Shown here in pieces: positions 8,728-17,111 of a DNA stretch of 64,000 nucleotides (its first letter is position 1; each line of letters begins with the position of its first letter). This DNA comes from Marinomonas sp. IMCC 4694 (GTDB lineage: Bacteria > Pseudomonadota > Gammaproteobacteria > Pseudomonadales > Marinomonadaceae). The notes beneath the pieces are model-generated. The model saw only the letters and a list, made by a program, of their open reading frames with translations, did not search any database and was not told where the DNA came from. The stretch covers positions 930,001-994,000 of the forward strand of contig NZ_VSRV01000001.1 of assembly GCF_008122525.1 (NCBI RefSeq), given 5' to 3'. The position numbers and the translations under genes were made by a program.

Positions 8728-9571
8728 TTTCTTCAGGGCGACGGGTCAGTACCTCAACCCCGTCTTTGGTGACCAGTAAAGTGTGCTCGTATTGAGCGGA
8801 CAATCTACCGTCTTTTGTTTTGGCGATCCAGTTATCGGGGCCGGAATGCTTTACTTGTTTTTTGCCTGCATTGATCATGGGTTCAATGGTCAACGTCATG
8901 CCTTCTTCTAGCATAACGCCCGTGCCAGCTTTACCATAGTGAGCTACTTGGGGCTCGCCATGAAAGGTGGTGCCTACGCCATGACCGCAATATTCTTCCA
9001 CCACAGTGCAATGGTTTTTATGAGCATGAGCGGCAATCGCGGCACCAATGTCGCCAAGGCGCGCGCCAGGTTTAACCATGTCAATGGCTAAATACAGGCA
9101 TTCTTGGGTGACGTTCGCCAAGCGCTCTGCATGTGGTAGCGCAGGGCCGGCAAAAAACATTCTGCTCGTGTCACCATAATACCCATCTTTAATAACGGTA
9201 ATGTCGATGTTGACGGTGTCGCCTTTTTTCAAGGCTTTATCGTTGGGAATGCCGTGACAAATAACGTCATTTACTGAGGTGCAGCAGGATTTTGGAAAGC
9301 CATGATAGTTAAGTGGCGCAGGAATCGCCCCTTGAACACCAACAATGTAGTTGTGGGCAATGATGTCAATTTGTTCCGTGCTCACACCTGGCACGACAAA
9401 TTCTTCTAACATGACCAAAACGTCGGCTGCCAACTTCCCTGCAGTGCGCATGCCCTCTATATCGCTGATGTCAGTAAAGCGAGTGGCCGCTGGACGAGGG
9501 GTCCAATTAGGAACATCTATGCGTCCATTTTGGGTTAATTCTGCAATTTTTTGTAGAGTTTCGTTGCTCAT
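8714..9571 (-). CDS. map: Type I methionine aminopeptidase Map
   Basis: 285 residues, about 20 longer than E. coli Map because of an N-terminal extension before IEGMRTAGKLAADVL. It removes the initiator methionine from nascent proteins with two divalent metals. Conserved elements: NYHGFPKSCCTSVNDVICHG (substrate pocket His), GDTVNIDITVIKDGYYGDTSRMF (metal Asp pair), EYCGHGVGTTFH (metal His), LTIEPMIN and SAQYEHTLLV (metal Glu residues). It is divergent from rpsB across 329 bases, as in many gammaproteobacteria. Confidence 0.96.
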   Translation of the reverse strand: MSNETLQKIAELTQNGRIDVPNWTPRPAATRFTDISDIEGMRTAGKLAADVLVMLEEFVVPGVSTEQIDIIAHNYIVGVQGAIPAPLNYHGFPKSCCTSVNDVICHGIPNDKALKKGDTVNIDITVIKDGYYGDTSRMFFAGPALPHAERLANVTQECLYLAIDMVKPGARLGDIGAAIAAHAHKNHCTVVEEYCGHGVGTTFHGEPQVAHYGKAGTGVMLEEGMTLTIEPMINAGKKQVKHSGPDNWIAKTKDGRLSAQYEHTLLVTKDGVEVLTRRPEETRFY

Positions 9572-9900
9572 AATTCACATATCTTTAAAAAGTTTGTTTC
9601 TGTGTAGAGAGTAAGTTGGACGTTATTCTACATGACTTAAGCGGTAGAATCGCCTCTATGTTTGAAAAAAAACGTCAGCTAAAAGGTGCTTAAAAAGCGT
9701 TTATGTCTTTTGGTTTTTACTCGGATATGATATAAAACGCCGGCTTATATGGGCTTGTGCCAGATGTAAGCTAAAATACTTAAATCAACGATCTTGCCGC
9801 AACACATAAAAGTATCTTGGGTGTCTTAGGTTGCCTTAAACCTTGTTTGACTGATGCTTTTAGCTGGTAAGCTTAAATAACCCAAATAAAGGATAGTAAA
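9572..9900. promoter_or_regulatory. map/rpsB divergent intergenic region with rpsB leader
   Basis: 329 bases without a gene. The left part should hold the map promoter. An AT-rich block at about 9726-9737 (TATGATATAAAA) is the best -10-like signal towards rpsB, leaving a leader of about 155 bases. A long rpsB leader is expected: in enterobacteria and relatives S2 binds its own 5' leader to repress rpsB-tsf. I cannot confirm the fold by eye. The rpsB ribosome site is AAAGGA at about 9889-9894. Confidence 0.5.
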
Positions 9901-10635
9901 ATGCCTACAGTTTCTATGCGCGACCTATTATTGGTTGGTTCACACTTCGGTCACCAAACTCGTTACTGGAACCCAAAAATGAAGCCTTTCATTTTTGGTG
10001 CTCGTAACAAGATCCATATCATCAACCTTGAGCACACCGTTCCTGCACTTAACAATGCCCTTGAGCTTGTTAAGAAAATGGCTGAGAACAAAAACAAGGT
10101 GTTGTTTGTTGGTACTAAGCGTGCTGCATCTAAAACGATTAAAGAAGAAGCGGCTCGCTCTTCTATGCCATACGTTAACCACCGCTGGTTAGGCGGCATG
10201 TTGACAAACTACAAAACCATTCGTACCTCTATCAAGCGTCTTCGTGAGCTTGAAGGTCAAATGGCCGATGGCACTTTTGATAAGCTAACTAAAAAAGAAG
10301 CGTTGATGCGTACTCGTGAGCTTGAAAAACTTGAGCTTTCTATGGGTGGTATCAAGGATATGGGCGGCTTACCAGACGTATTGTTCGTAGTAGACGTTGA
10401 TCACGAGCGTATTGCGATTAAAGAAGCAAACAAATTGGGTATCCCAGTGATTGGTATCGTTGATACCAACAGTAATCCAGATGGTGTTGATTACATCATT
10501 CCAGCAAACGATGATGCTATCCGTGCGGTTCAATTGTATGTTGGCGCTTTCGCTGATGCGGTCCTTGAAGGGCGCAATGCCGTAGCGGGTACAGCTGACG
10601 AGTTCGTTGAAGTTAGCGAAGCAACTGAAGCGTAA
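9901..10635 (+). CDS. rpsB: 30S ribosomal protein S2
   Basis: 244 residues, standard for bacterial S2. It has the conserved start [15 protein letters not shown] and motifs [35 protein letters not shown] and [23 protein letters not shown]2 joins the small subunit late at the head-body junction. It is first in the rpsB-tsf operon, with a hairpin in the 85-base spacer to tsf. A long leader upstream fits S2 autoregulation, known from E. coli. Confidence 0.98.
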   Translation: MPTVSMRDLLLVGSHFGHQTRYWNPKMKPFIFGARNKIHIINLEHTVPALNNALELVKKMAENKNKVLFVGTKRAASKTIKEEAARSSMPYVNHRWLGGMLTNYKTIRTSIKRLRELEGQMADGTFDKLTKKEALMRTRELEKLELSMGGIKDMGGLPDVLFVVDVDHERIAIKEANKLGIPVIGIVDTNSNPDGVDYIIPANDDAIRAVQLYVGAFADAVLEGRNAVAGTADEFVEVSEATEA

Positions 10636-10663
10636 GCAAACTTTCTGGTTTGTTCTGGTTTCT

Positions 10664-10687
10664 AAAGGGAGGTGCATAACCTCCTTT
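10664..10687 (+). terminator. Intercistronic hairpin with T-run between rpsB and tsf
   Basis: GGAGGT (10668-10673) pairs with ACCTCC (10679-10684) around a 5-base loop, with flanking A and T tracts and a T-run. It looks like a partial (attenuating) terminator, which would let rpsB be made in excess of tsf. Confidence 0.75.
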
Positions 10688-10720
10688 TTTAAATTTGAAT
10701 TGTTTTAAAGAGGATTTAAC

Positions 10721-11581
10721 ATGGCCGCAGTATCTGCAGCATTGGTAAAAGAGCTACGTGAACGTACTGGTCTTGGCATGATGGAGTGTAAAAAAGCACT
10801 CGTTGCTGCTGACGCTGACATTGAAGTAGCGATCGAAGAACTTCGTAAGTCTAGTGGCATGAAGGCCGCTAAAAAAGCAGGCCGTACCGCCGCTGAAGGT
10901 ACGATCATTATGCGCGTTGCGGATGATGCTTCTTACGCTATTTTGGTTGAAGTGAACTCTGAAACCGACTTCGCTTCTCGTGATGAAGGTTTTATTTCTT
11001 TCGCTAACAAAGTAGCGGATGTGGTTTTCACGACAAAAGAAACAGACATGGCGGTTGTGATTTCAGGCGAGATGCTTGAAGCACGCGAAGCGCTCGTTCA
11101 AAAAATCGGTGAAAACATCACGCCTCGTCGCGCGGTTATCATTGAGGGCGGCTTAGTAGGCGGTTACCTTCACGGTAACGGTCAAATCGCGGTATTGACT
11201 CAGTTGGAAGGCGGTTCTGCGGAATTGGCCAAAGACGTTTCTATGCACGTGGCGGCGGTTGCTCCTCGTGTTGTACGCGGTGAAGATATGCCGGCGGAAG
11301 TGCTTGCAAAAGAAGAAGAAATTGTTCGTGCGCAGCCAGATATGGCCGGTAAGCCAGCCGAGATCGTTGATAAAATGATTGTGGGCCGTATGAAGAAATT
11401 CTTGGCTGAAAACAGCTTGACTGAGCAGCCATTTGTTAAGAATCCAGAAATCAAAGTCGGTCAGCTAGTGAAAGACGCTGGCGCGGTTGTGACGTCATTC
11501 ATTCGCCTTGAAGTAGGTGAAGGTATTGAGGTTGCTGAAGTGGATTTCGCAGCAGAAGTGGCAGCACAACTTAAAGGTTAA
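10721..11581 (+). CDS. tsf: Translation elongation factor Ts
   Basis: 286 residues. EF-Ts exchanges GDP for GTP on EF-Tu. The N-terminal domain has [19 protein letters not shown], and the EF-Tu contact TDF motif is at residues 82-84 ([12 protein letters not shown]). A GAGGA ribosome site precedes the ATG. It is the second gene of the rpsB operon and is followed by a strong terminator at 11602-11632, so pyrH is at least partly a separate unit. Confidence 0.98.
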   Translation: MAAVSAALVKELRERTGLGMMECKKALVAADADIEVAIEELRKSSGMKAAKKAGRTAAEGTIIMRVADDASYAILVEVNSETDFASRDEGFISFANKVADVVFTTKETDMAVVISGEMLEAREALVQKIGENITPRRAVIIEGGLVGGYLHGNGQIAVLTQLEGGSAELAKDVSMHVAAVAPRVVRGEDMPAEVLAKEEEIVRAQPDMAGKPAEIVDKMIVGRMKKFLAENSLTEQPFVKNPEIKVGQLVKDAGAVVTSFIRLEVGEGIEVAEVDFAAEVAAQLKG

Positions 11582-11601
11582 TACCTGATCGTGGTGTCTT
11601 G

Positions 11602-11632
11602 AAAAAAGGGGCAGCTTGACTGCCCCTTTTTA
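11602..11632 (+). terminator. Rho-independent terminator after tsf
   Basis: GGGGCAG (11608-11614) pairs with CTGCCCC (11620-11626), loop of 5, flanked by a six-A run and a T-run. A strong intrinsic terminator 20 bases after tsf. Confidence 0.95.
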
Positions 11633-11708
11633 TGAAAGACAAATACGGTGAGAGTCGGTTACTCTGATCTCACTGAGTTAAGAAATAAAACCATTGCCGG
11701 AGGTTGAT

Positions 11709-12431
11709 ATGCCAAAAGAGAAGAGTCCAAAATACAAAAGAATTTTGCTTAAGCTGAGCGGCGAAGCCTTGATGGGCGATGAGTCCTTTGGTATTGACCC
11801 TAAGGTGTTGAGTCGTATTGCCCTTGAAATCGGTCAATTGCGCGGTATCGGTGTTGAAGTGGGTATTGTGATTGGTGGTGGTAATTTGTTTCGTGGTCAG
11901 GCATTGAGTCAAGCGGGCATGGACCGAGTCACAGGTGACCATATGGGTATGCTGGCGACCGTGATGAATGCCTTGGCGATGCGTGATGCGCTTGAACGCG
12001 CCAATATCGCGACTCGAGTTATGTCGGCGATTACCATGACGGGCATTGTTGAACCTTATGATCGACGTCGTGCTATGCGTCTGATGAAAGAAGGGGATGT
12101 GCTTATATTCTCTGCGGGCACAGGGAACCCATTCTTTACAACCGACTCTGCTGCTTGTTTGCGTGGCATTGAGATTGATGCTGATGTTGTATTAAAAGCG
12201 ACCAAGGTAGACGGTGTCTATTCTGCAGATCCGATGAAGGATCCTGCCGCTGTAAAATATGATACATTGGGCTACGATGAAGTTCTTGAAAAACAATTAG
12301 GGGTCATGGACTTAACTGCAATTTGTTTAACCCGTGATCACGCTATGCCTATTCGTGTATTCAATATGAATAAACCAGGTGCTTTGATTAATATCATGGT
12401 AGGTGGCGACGAAGGCACACTGATTAAGTGA
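11709..12431 (+). CDS. pyrH: Uridylate kinase PyrH
   Basis: 240 residues from the ATG at 11709, chosen because GGAGG ends 5 bases upstream; an in-frame TTG at 11694 lacks this. PyrH phosphorylates UMP to UDP. Family motifs: [10 protein letters not shown] near the start, [12 protein letters not shown] (phosphate-binding), [17 protein letters not shown], and [13 protein letters not shown]. It is followed 7 bases later by frr, the usual pyrH-frr pair. Confidence 0.97.
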   Translation: MPKEKSPKYKRILLKLSGEALMGDESFGIDPKVLSRIALEIGQLRGIGVEVGIVIGGGNLFRGQALSQAGMDRVTGDHMGMLATVMNALAMRDALERANIATRVMSAITMTGIVEPYDRRRAMRLMKEGDVLIFSAGTGNPFFTTDSAACLRGIEIDADVVLKATKVDGVYSADPMKDPAAVKYDTLGYDEVLEKQLGVMDLTAICLTRDHAMPIRVFNMNKPGALINIMVGGDEGTLIK

Positions 12432-12438
12432 GGAAATT

Positions 12439-12996
12439 ATGATCAACGAAATTCTAAAAGACGCTGAAGACCGTATGGCGAAAGCCGTTTCTTCCGTCGA
12501 GTCTGCATTTAAAAAAATTCGTACGGGCCGTGCTCACCCAAGTATTCTTGACTCAGTCAAAGTAAACTACTACGGCACAGACACGCCGTTGAGCCAAGTG
12601 GCTAACATTACGGTGGAAGACGCGCGCACGTTGGGTATTTCCCCTTGGGAAAATAATTTAGTGCCAGAAATTGAAAAAGCCATCATGAAATCAGATCTTG
12701 GGCTGAATCCAGCGACCAATGGCAATTTGATTCGCATTCCCATGCCGGCTTTGACAGAAGAGACGCGTAAGAATTACTTCAAACAGGCTAAGAACGAAGC
12801 CGAAAACGGTCGTATTGCGATTCGCAATATTCGTCGTGATGCCAATGGTAGCTTGAAAGACTTAGTCAAAGAAAAAGAGATTTCTGAAGACGACGATCGT
12901 CGTGGACAAGATCAAGTTCAAAAAATTACGGATAAGCACGTTGCTCTGGTTGAAGAGCGCCTTGCCGCAAAAGAAAAAGACTTGATGGAAATTTAA
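12439..12996 (+). CDS. frr: Ribosome recycling factor
   Basis: 185 residues, exact family length. With EF-G it splits post-termination ribosomes. Typical features: [23 protein letters not shown] near the start, [17 protein letters not shown] in the middle, and a C-terminal helix ending in KEKDLMEI. It lies just after pyrH and ends 5 bases before a UUCG-loop terminator. Confidence 0.97.
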   Translation: MINEILKDAEDRMAKAVSSVESAFKKIRTGRAHPSILDSVKVNYYGTDTPLSQVANITVEDARTLGISPWENNLVPEIEKAIMKSDLGLNPATNGNLIRIPMPALTEETRKNYFKQAKNEAENGRIAIRNIRRDANGSLKDLVKEKEISEDDDRRGQDQVQKITDKHVALVEERLAAKEKDLMEI

Positions 12997-13000
12997 TGGA

Positions 13001-13027
13001 AAAGGCGGGCTTCGGCTCGCTTTTTTT
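13001..13027 (+). terminator. Rho-independent terminator with TTCG tetraloop after frr
   Basis: GCGGGC TTCG GCTCGC (13005-13020, one G-T pair) is preceded by AAAG and followed by seven Ts. It separates pyrH-frr from the uppS operon, though read-through is common here in relatives. Confidence 0.88.
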
Positions 13028-13045
13028 ATTGGCTAGGATAACCTT

Positions 13046-13777
13046 ATGTCTCAATTAGATGATACTGATGCAAAGTCAGTGATCATGCCTGCTCATGTTG
13101 CCATTATCATGGATGGAAATAACCGCTGGGCGAAGAAGAAACACCTTCCAAGTATTGCAGGTCACACTGCGGGAGCGGCCGCCGTGCGTCGTGTTGTGGA
13201 GGCGGCTGCGAGATCCGGTGTGCAAGTACTGACCTTGTTTGCGTTTTCCAGTGAAAATTGGAAGCGACCAAAATTAGAAGTGGATGGTTTAATGACGCTT
13301 TTTATGAGGTCTTTGAAAAAAGAGCTTAAGCGCATGAATAAACATAATATTCGCTTAAAAGTCATTGGCGATATTTCTGGTTTTAGTAGCAGTTTACAAA
13401 AGCAGATTCACAGTGTTGAGCAAGCGACGATAGATAACAGTCAAATGACGTTGGTGATTGCGGCCAACTATGGGGGGCGCTGGGATATTACGGAGGCGAC
13501 TAAGTGCATAGCAAGACGCGTGGCGTCGGGTGAGTTGTCCCCAGAGAATATTGATGAAGCATTGATGTCGCAGCATGTCCAGTTGGCGGATTATCCTGCC
13601 CCTGATTTATTGATTCGAACTTCTGGCGAAGAGCGGATTAGTAATTTTTTACTTTGGCAAACCGCGTATTCTGAGTTTGTCTTTTTGCCGGTGTTATGGC
13701 CGGAGTTTGATCAACAGCATTTTGATGATGCCATTCAAACGTATCAAAATCGTCAACGACGCTATGGTGGTCGATAA
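13046..13777 (+). CDS. uppS: Undecaprenyl diphosphate synthase
   Basis: 243 residues. This cis-prenyltransferase builds C55 undecaprenyl-PP, the lipid carrier for peptidoglycan and O-antigen. It has HVAIIMDGNNRWAKKK with catalytic Asp at residue 23, LTLFAFSSENWKRP, and the C-terminal DLLIRTSGEERISNFLLWQ. It starts the uppS-cdsA-dxr-rseP-bamA run; cdsA starts 2 bases after its stop. Confidence 0.97.
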   Translation: MSQLDDTDAKSVIMPAHVAIIMDGNNRWAKKKHLPSIAGHTAGAAAVRRVVEAAARSGVQVLTLFAFSSENWKRPKLEVDGLMTLFMRSLKKELKRMNKHNIRLKVIGDISGFSSSLQKQIHSVEQATIDNSQMTLVIAANYGGRWDITEATKCIARRVASGELSPENIDEALMSQHVQLADYPAPDLLIRTSGEERISNFLLWQTAYSEFVFLPVLWPEFDQQHFDDAIQTYQNRQRRYGGR

Positions 13778-13779
13778 AT

Positions 13780-14583
13780 ATGTTACTTCCTCGAATTCTC
13801 AGTGCCATCGTGATGGCGGTCTTATTTATTTACGCTGTGTTTGTTTTAAATGCCGCGAATTTTATTTTAGCCATGGCGGGCGTTGTTTTTTTGGCAGGAT
13901 GGGAGTGGGCCAGATTATCCGGCGTTAAGCACTCATTTGGGCGTGTGTTGTTTGCGGCTTTGATTGGGGTGGCGTGTTTTGCTGTGCTGACTTTAGGAAT
14001 GCAAAAAACAATCTTGTTTATCAGTCCCGTTTTGTGGGGGTGCGCTCTGTATTGGGTGGTTCGCTATCCTGCTTTACTGGTTTGGCAACATGTTTTCAGT
14101 CGTTTGGTGTTTGGTGTATTCGTGTTGGTAACGACCTGGTCCGCGCTGGTGGTGTTGAAACAGTCCGAAGATTTTGTTGTTTGGGTGTTGCTGTTAATGG
14201 GCTTGATTTGGGGAGCCGACTCGGGGGCTTATTTTGCTGGTCGCGCCTTTGGTAAGCGAAAATTGGCGCGCGCGGTCAGTCCTGGGAAATCGTGGGAAGG
14301 CGTGATTGGAGGGGTATTGTTAACGCAAGTCGGTATTTTACTCTTCGCTTTTTATCGTGATGTCTCGTTAATGGACGGTATCTTGCTGTCGTTGATCGCT
14401 TTGGTGACGTCTTTTGTCTCAGTGCTGGGGGATTTAACTGAGAGCTTGTTTAAGCGTCATGAACAGTTAAAAGATTCCAGTCATTTGATCCCTGGTCATG
14501 GTGGTGTGATGGATCGTGTCGATAGTTTAACGGCTGCGGCTCCGATTTATGTTTTGTTGCTGATCGTCGCAGGATGGTTGTAA
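13780..14583 (+). CDS. cdsA: Phosphatidate cytidylyltransferase CdsA
   Basis: 267 residues, polytopic, about 8 hydrophobic segments. It makes CDP-diacylglycerol from phosphatidate and CTP. The family signature is near the C-terminus: SLFKRHEQLKDSSHLIPGHGGVMDRVDS. GADSGAYFAGRAFGKRKL is the other conserved patch. The stop overlaps the dxr start (TAATG). The product is the substrate of PssA, encoded at the far end of this window. Confidence 0.96.
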   Translation: MLLPRILSAIVMAVLFIYAVFVLNAANFILAMAGVVFLAGWEWARLSGVKHSFGRVLFAALIGVACFAVLTLGMQKTILFISPVLWGCALYWVVRYPALLVWQHVFSRLVFGVFVLVTTWSALVVLKQSEDFVVWVLLLMGLIWGADSGAYFAGRAFGKRKLARAVSPGKSWEGVIGGVLLTQVGILLFAFYRDVSLMDGILLSLIALVTSFVSVLGDLTESLFKRHEQLKDSSHLIPGHGGVMDRVDSLTAAAPIYVLLLIVAGWL

Positions 14584-15758
14584 TGCAGGGTATTTGTCTC
14601 TTAGGTGCAACCGGTTCGATTGGCCAGAGTACACTGGACATTATCGCTCAACACCCAGAAAAGTTTACGTTGATCAGTGCGTCGGCACATCAAAGTGTTG
14701 ATAAGATGGTCGACATTTGTCGACGTTTTCAACCTCAGCGAGTTGTAATGGGGTCGCAAAGTGCGCGCGATTCCGTGGCTCAGCAATGCCAAGGGTTGAA
14801 TATTTCCTTTGAATGGGGTGGGGCAGCGCTAGACAGTATTGCTTCAGACTCAGCGGTGGATCAGGTGATGGCGGCGATCATGGGCTTTGCGGGCTTGAAA
14901 CCGACGCTCGCGGGTATTCGTTCAGGAAAGCGCATTTTGTTGGCCAATAAAGAGTCGCTCGTCACGGCGGGTCAGCTTTTTATGGATGAGGTAGCGCGTC
15001 ATAAAGTGACACTGTTGCCGATAGACAGTGAGCACAATGCGATTTATCAGAGTTTACCGCAAACGCCTCAAGGCGCTCATCAGCAAGATGTATCTAAGAT
15101 TATTCTAACCGCTTCTGGTGGACCATTTCGAGATTGGTCCCTGGAAGATATGGCGTCTGTAACACCTGCTCAGGCATGCAAGCATCCTAATTGGTCAATG
15201 GGGCAGAAAATTTCCATTGATTCCGCCACTCTGATGAACAAGGGCTTGGAGCTTATCGAAGCCTGCTGGTTGTTTGGTGTTACGCCGAATGATGTGGATG
15301 TGGTGGTGCATCCAGAAAGCATCATTCATTCTATGGTGTCTTATCGTGATGGTTCTGTGATTGCTCAGATGGGCAATCCAGATATGAAAATCCCCATTGC
15401 GTATGGCATGAGTTGGCCTAATCGTATTGAAACCTCTGTGCCGCCTTTGAATCTAATTGATGTGGCGCGTTTGAATTTTGAATCGCCAGATATCACGCGT
15501 TTTCCTAATTTGAAACTGGCGGCGGATGCCTGGTTTATGGGTGGAACCGCGATGGCCGTATTAAACGCTGCCAATGAAGTGGCGGTAGCAAGCTTTCTTA
15601 AAGGACGCATCGGTTTTCTGGGTATTGCTAAGTTAAATGAGCGTGTATTAACGTCAACATCGATAGGTCGTGTCGATACCCTCGACGACGTTTTTGATGC
15701 AGATCGTCAGGCTCGTTTGTTGGCTTCTGAACTTATTTCTCACGGTCATTTTTCATGA
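14583..15758 (+). CDS. dxr: 1-deoxy-D-xylulose 5-phosphate reductoisomerase
   Basis: 391 residues from the ATG at 14583, which overlaps the cdsA stop in TAATG; the in-frame ATG at 14574 is less likely. Dxr makes MEP from DXP with NADPH in the non-mevalonate isoprenoid pathway. It has GATGSIGQSTL (NADPH site), LLANKESLVTAG, LLPIDSEHNAIYQSL (metal/substrate) and ASGGPFRDW. IspD and IspF of the same pathway are encoded further along. The dxr/rseP overlap is ATGA. Confidence 0.97.
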   Translation: MQGICLLGATGSIGQSTLDIIAQHPEKFTLISASAHQSVDKMVDICRRFQPQRVVMGSQSARDSVAQQCQGLNISFEWGGAALDSIASDSAVDQVMAAIMGFAGLKPTLAGIRSGKRILLANKESLVTAGQLFMDEVARHKVTLLPIDSEHNAIYQSLPQTPQGAHQQDVSKIILTASGGPFRDWSLEDMASVTPAQACKHPNWSMGQKISIDSATLMNKGLELIEACWLFGVTPNDVDVVVHPESIIHSMVSYRDGSVIAQMGNPDMKIPIAYGMSWPNRIETSVPPLNLIDVARLNFESPDITRFPNLKLAADAWFMGGTAMAVLNAANEVAVASFLKGRIGFLGIAKLNERVLTSTSIGRVDTLDDVFDADRQARLLASELISHGHFS

Positions 15759-17101
15759 TACAAAATATTTTTTCGATTGTTATCGCTTTTGGTTTTTTAA
15801 TTACTTTTCACGAGTTTGGGCATTATTTTGTTGCTCGCCGTTGTGGGGTTAAGGTATTGCGCTTCTCGGTTGGCTTTGGCAAACCCATTTATCGTTATGT
15901 TGGCAAAACCGGCACGGAATTTACCTTGGCCATGATTCCCCTTGGTGGTTATGTGCGCATGCTGGATGAGCGTGAAGGCAATGTGCCAGCCGAGTTGAAG
16001 GGTCAGACGTTCAATGTGAAGTCGGTTTGGCAACGTATTGCAATTGTCGCGGCGGGGCCGATAGCGAACTTTATTTTAGCGGTAGTGATTTATGCGATTG
16101 TGGCGTTATTAGGGGTGCAATCGGTTGCGCCTAAGGTTGGGCAAATAGAGCCTAATTCGCCTATCGCTCAGACTCAGATTCAGCCAAGCGATGAACTTAT
16201 TGCCCTAGACGGTGAGGACGTTGCATCGTGGGATGATGTAAATTTAGTGTTAGCAAGCTTGATTGGTAAAACAGGAACCATTATCGTGCGTTACCAACCG
16301 GATGGTCTGAGCTCGCAGCAAGAAGAAACGGTTAGCCTAGATCGTTGGTTAGTGGGGGATGAGCCGAACAATTTGATCCGAGCATTTGGTGTTATGCCAT
16401 GGCAACCTGAAGTGCGGCCGATTATTGCTCAGGTGGTTGAAGGTGGCGCGGCCGAGGCGGCCGGATTTCAAGCGGGAGATGAAATTTTAGTCATCAATGA
16501 TCAGTCCGTGTCGCAGTGGCAGCAAGTAGTGGCGATGGTGCAGGCGAATCCCGATGCCACCTTGTTGGTGTTAGTGCGGCGCAAGGAAGGGATGCGTGAG
16601 CTGGTGTTGTTGCCTAAATCGACAGTGGTGAATAGCCAAACAGTCGGATACGCGGGGTTGGCTGTGGTGCCGCCTACGTGGGACGAAGAGCTGATTAGAG
16701 TGCGTTCCTATGGTCCTTTAGAATCACTTTCTTATGGGGTCGCTCAGACATCTAAGATGATTTCTCTCACTGTGTCTTCCATTGGCAAAATGGTGCAAGG
16801 GGTGATTTCGGTCGATAACTTATCGGGGCCGATTACCATTGCAAAAGTAGCGAGTGCGTCCGCCGATTCTGGATTGCAATCGTTTTTAAAATTTATGGCT
16901 TACTTAAGCATCAGTTTAGGGGTGCTTAATCTGTTGCCTATCCCCATGTTGGATGGTGGGCATTTGTTGTTTTTTGGTATTGAAGCGGTTCGTCGTAAGC
17001 CCGTCACTGAACGAATTCAGGGTATGGCTTATCGAGTTGGAGCGTCTCTTTTATTTGCTCTAATGGCCATTGCCATTTTTAATGATATTGCCCGCTTGTA
17101 G
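15755..17101 (+). CDS. rseP: Site-2 protease RseP
   Basis: 448 residues, inner-membrane zinc metalloprotease. It cuts anti-sigma factor RseA during the envelope stress response and clears signal peptides. It has HEFGH (residues 19-23) in the first helix, two tandem PDZ domains (about 125-200 and 210-285; the second has VVEGGAAEAAGFQAGDEIL), and a late NLLPIPMLDGGH giving the third metal ligand. It overlaps dxr by 4 bases and precedes bamA by 10 bases. Confidence 0.96.
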   Translation: MIQNIFSIVIAFGFLITFHEFGHYFVARRCGVKVLRFSVGFGKPIYRYVGKTGTEFTLAMIPLGGYVRMLDEREGNVPAELKGQTFNVKSVWQRIAIVAAGPIANFILAVVIYAIVALLGVQSVAPKVGQIEPNSPIAQTQIQPSDELIALDGEDVASWDDVNLVLASLIGKTGTIIVRYQPDGLSSQQEETVSLDRWLVGDEPNNLIRAFGVMPWQPEVRPIIAQVVEGGAAEAAGFQAGDEILVINDQSVSQWQQVVAMVQANPDATLLVLVRRKEGMRELVLLPKSTVVNSQTVGYAGLAVVPPTWDEELIRVRSYGPLESLSYGVAQTSKMISLTVSSIGKMVQGVISVDNLSGPITIAKVASASADSGLQSFLKFMAYLSISLGVLNLLPIPMLDGGHLLFFGIEAVRRKPVTERIQGMAYRVGASLLFALMAIAIFNDIARL

Positions 17102-17111
17102 AGAGGTATGT

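Noticed and set aside
13677..13928. 83-codon frame over the uppS/cdsA junction
   Set aside because: It overlaps two certain genes in another frame, without a ribosome site.
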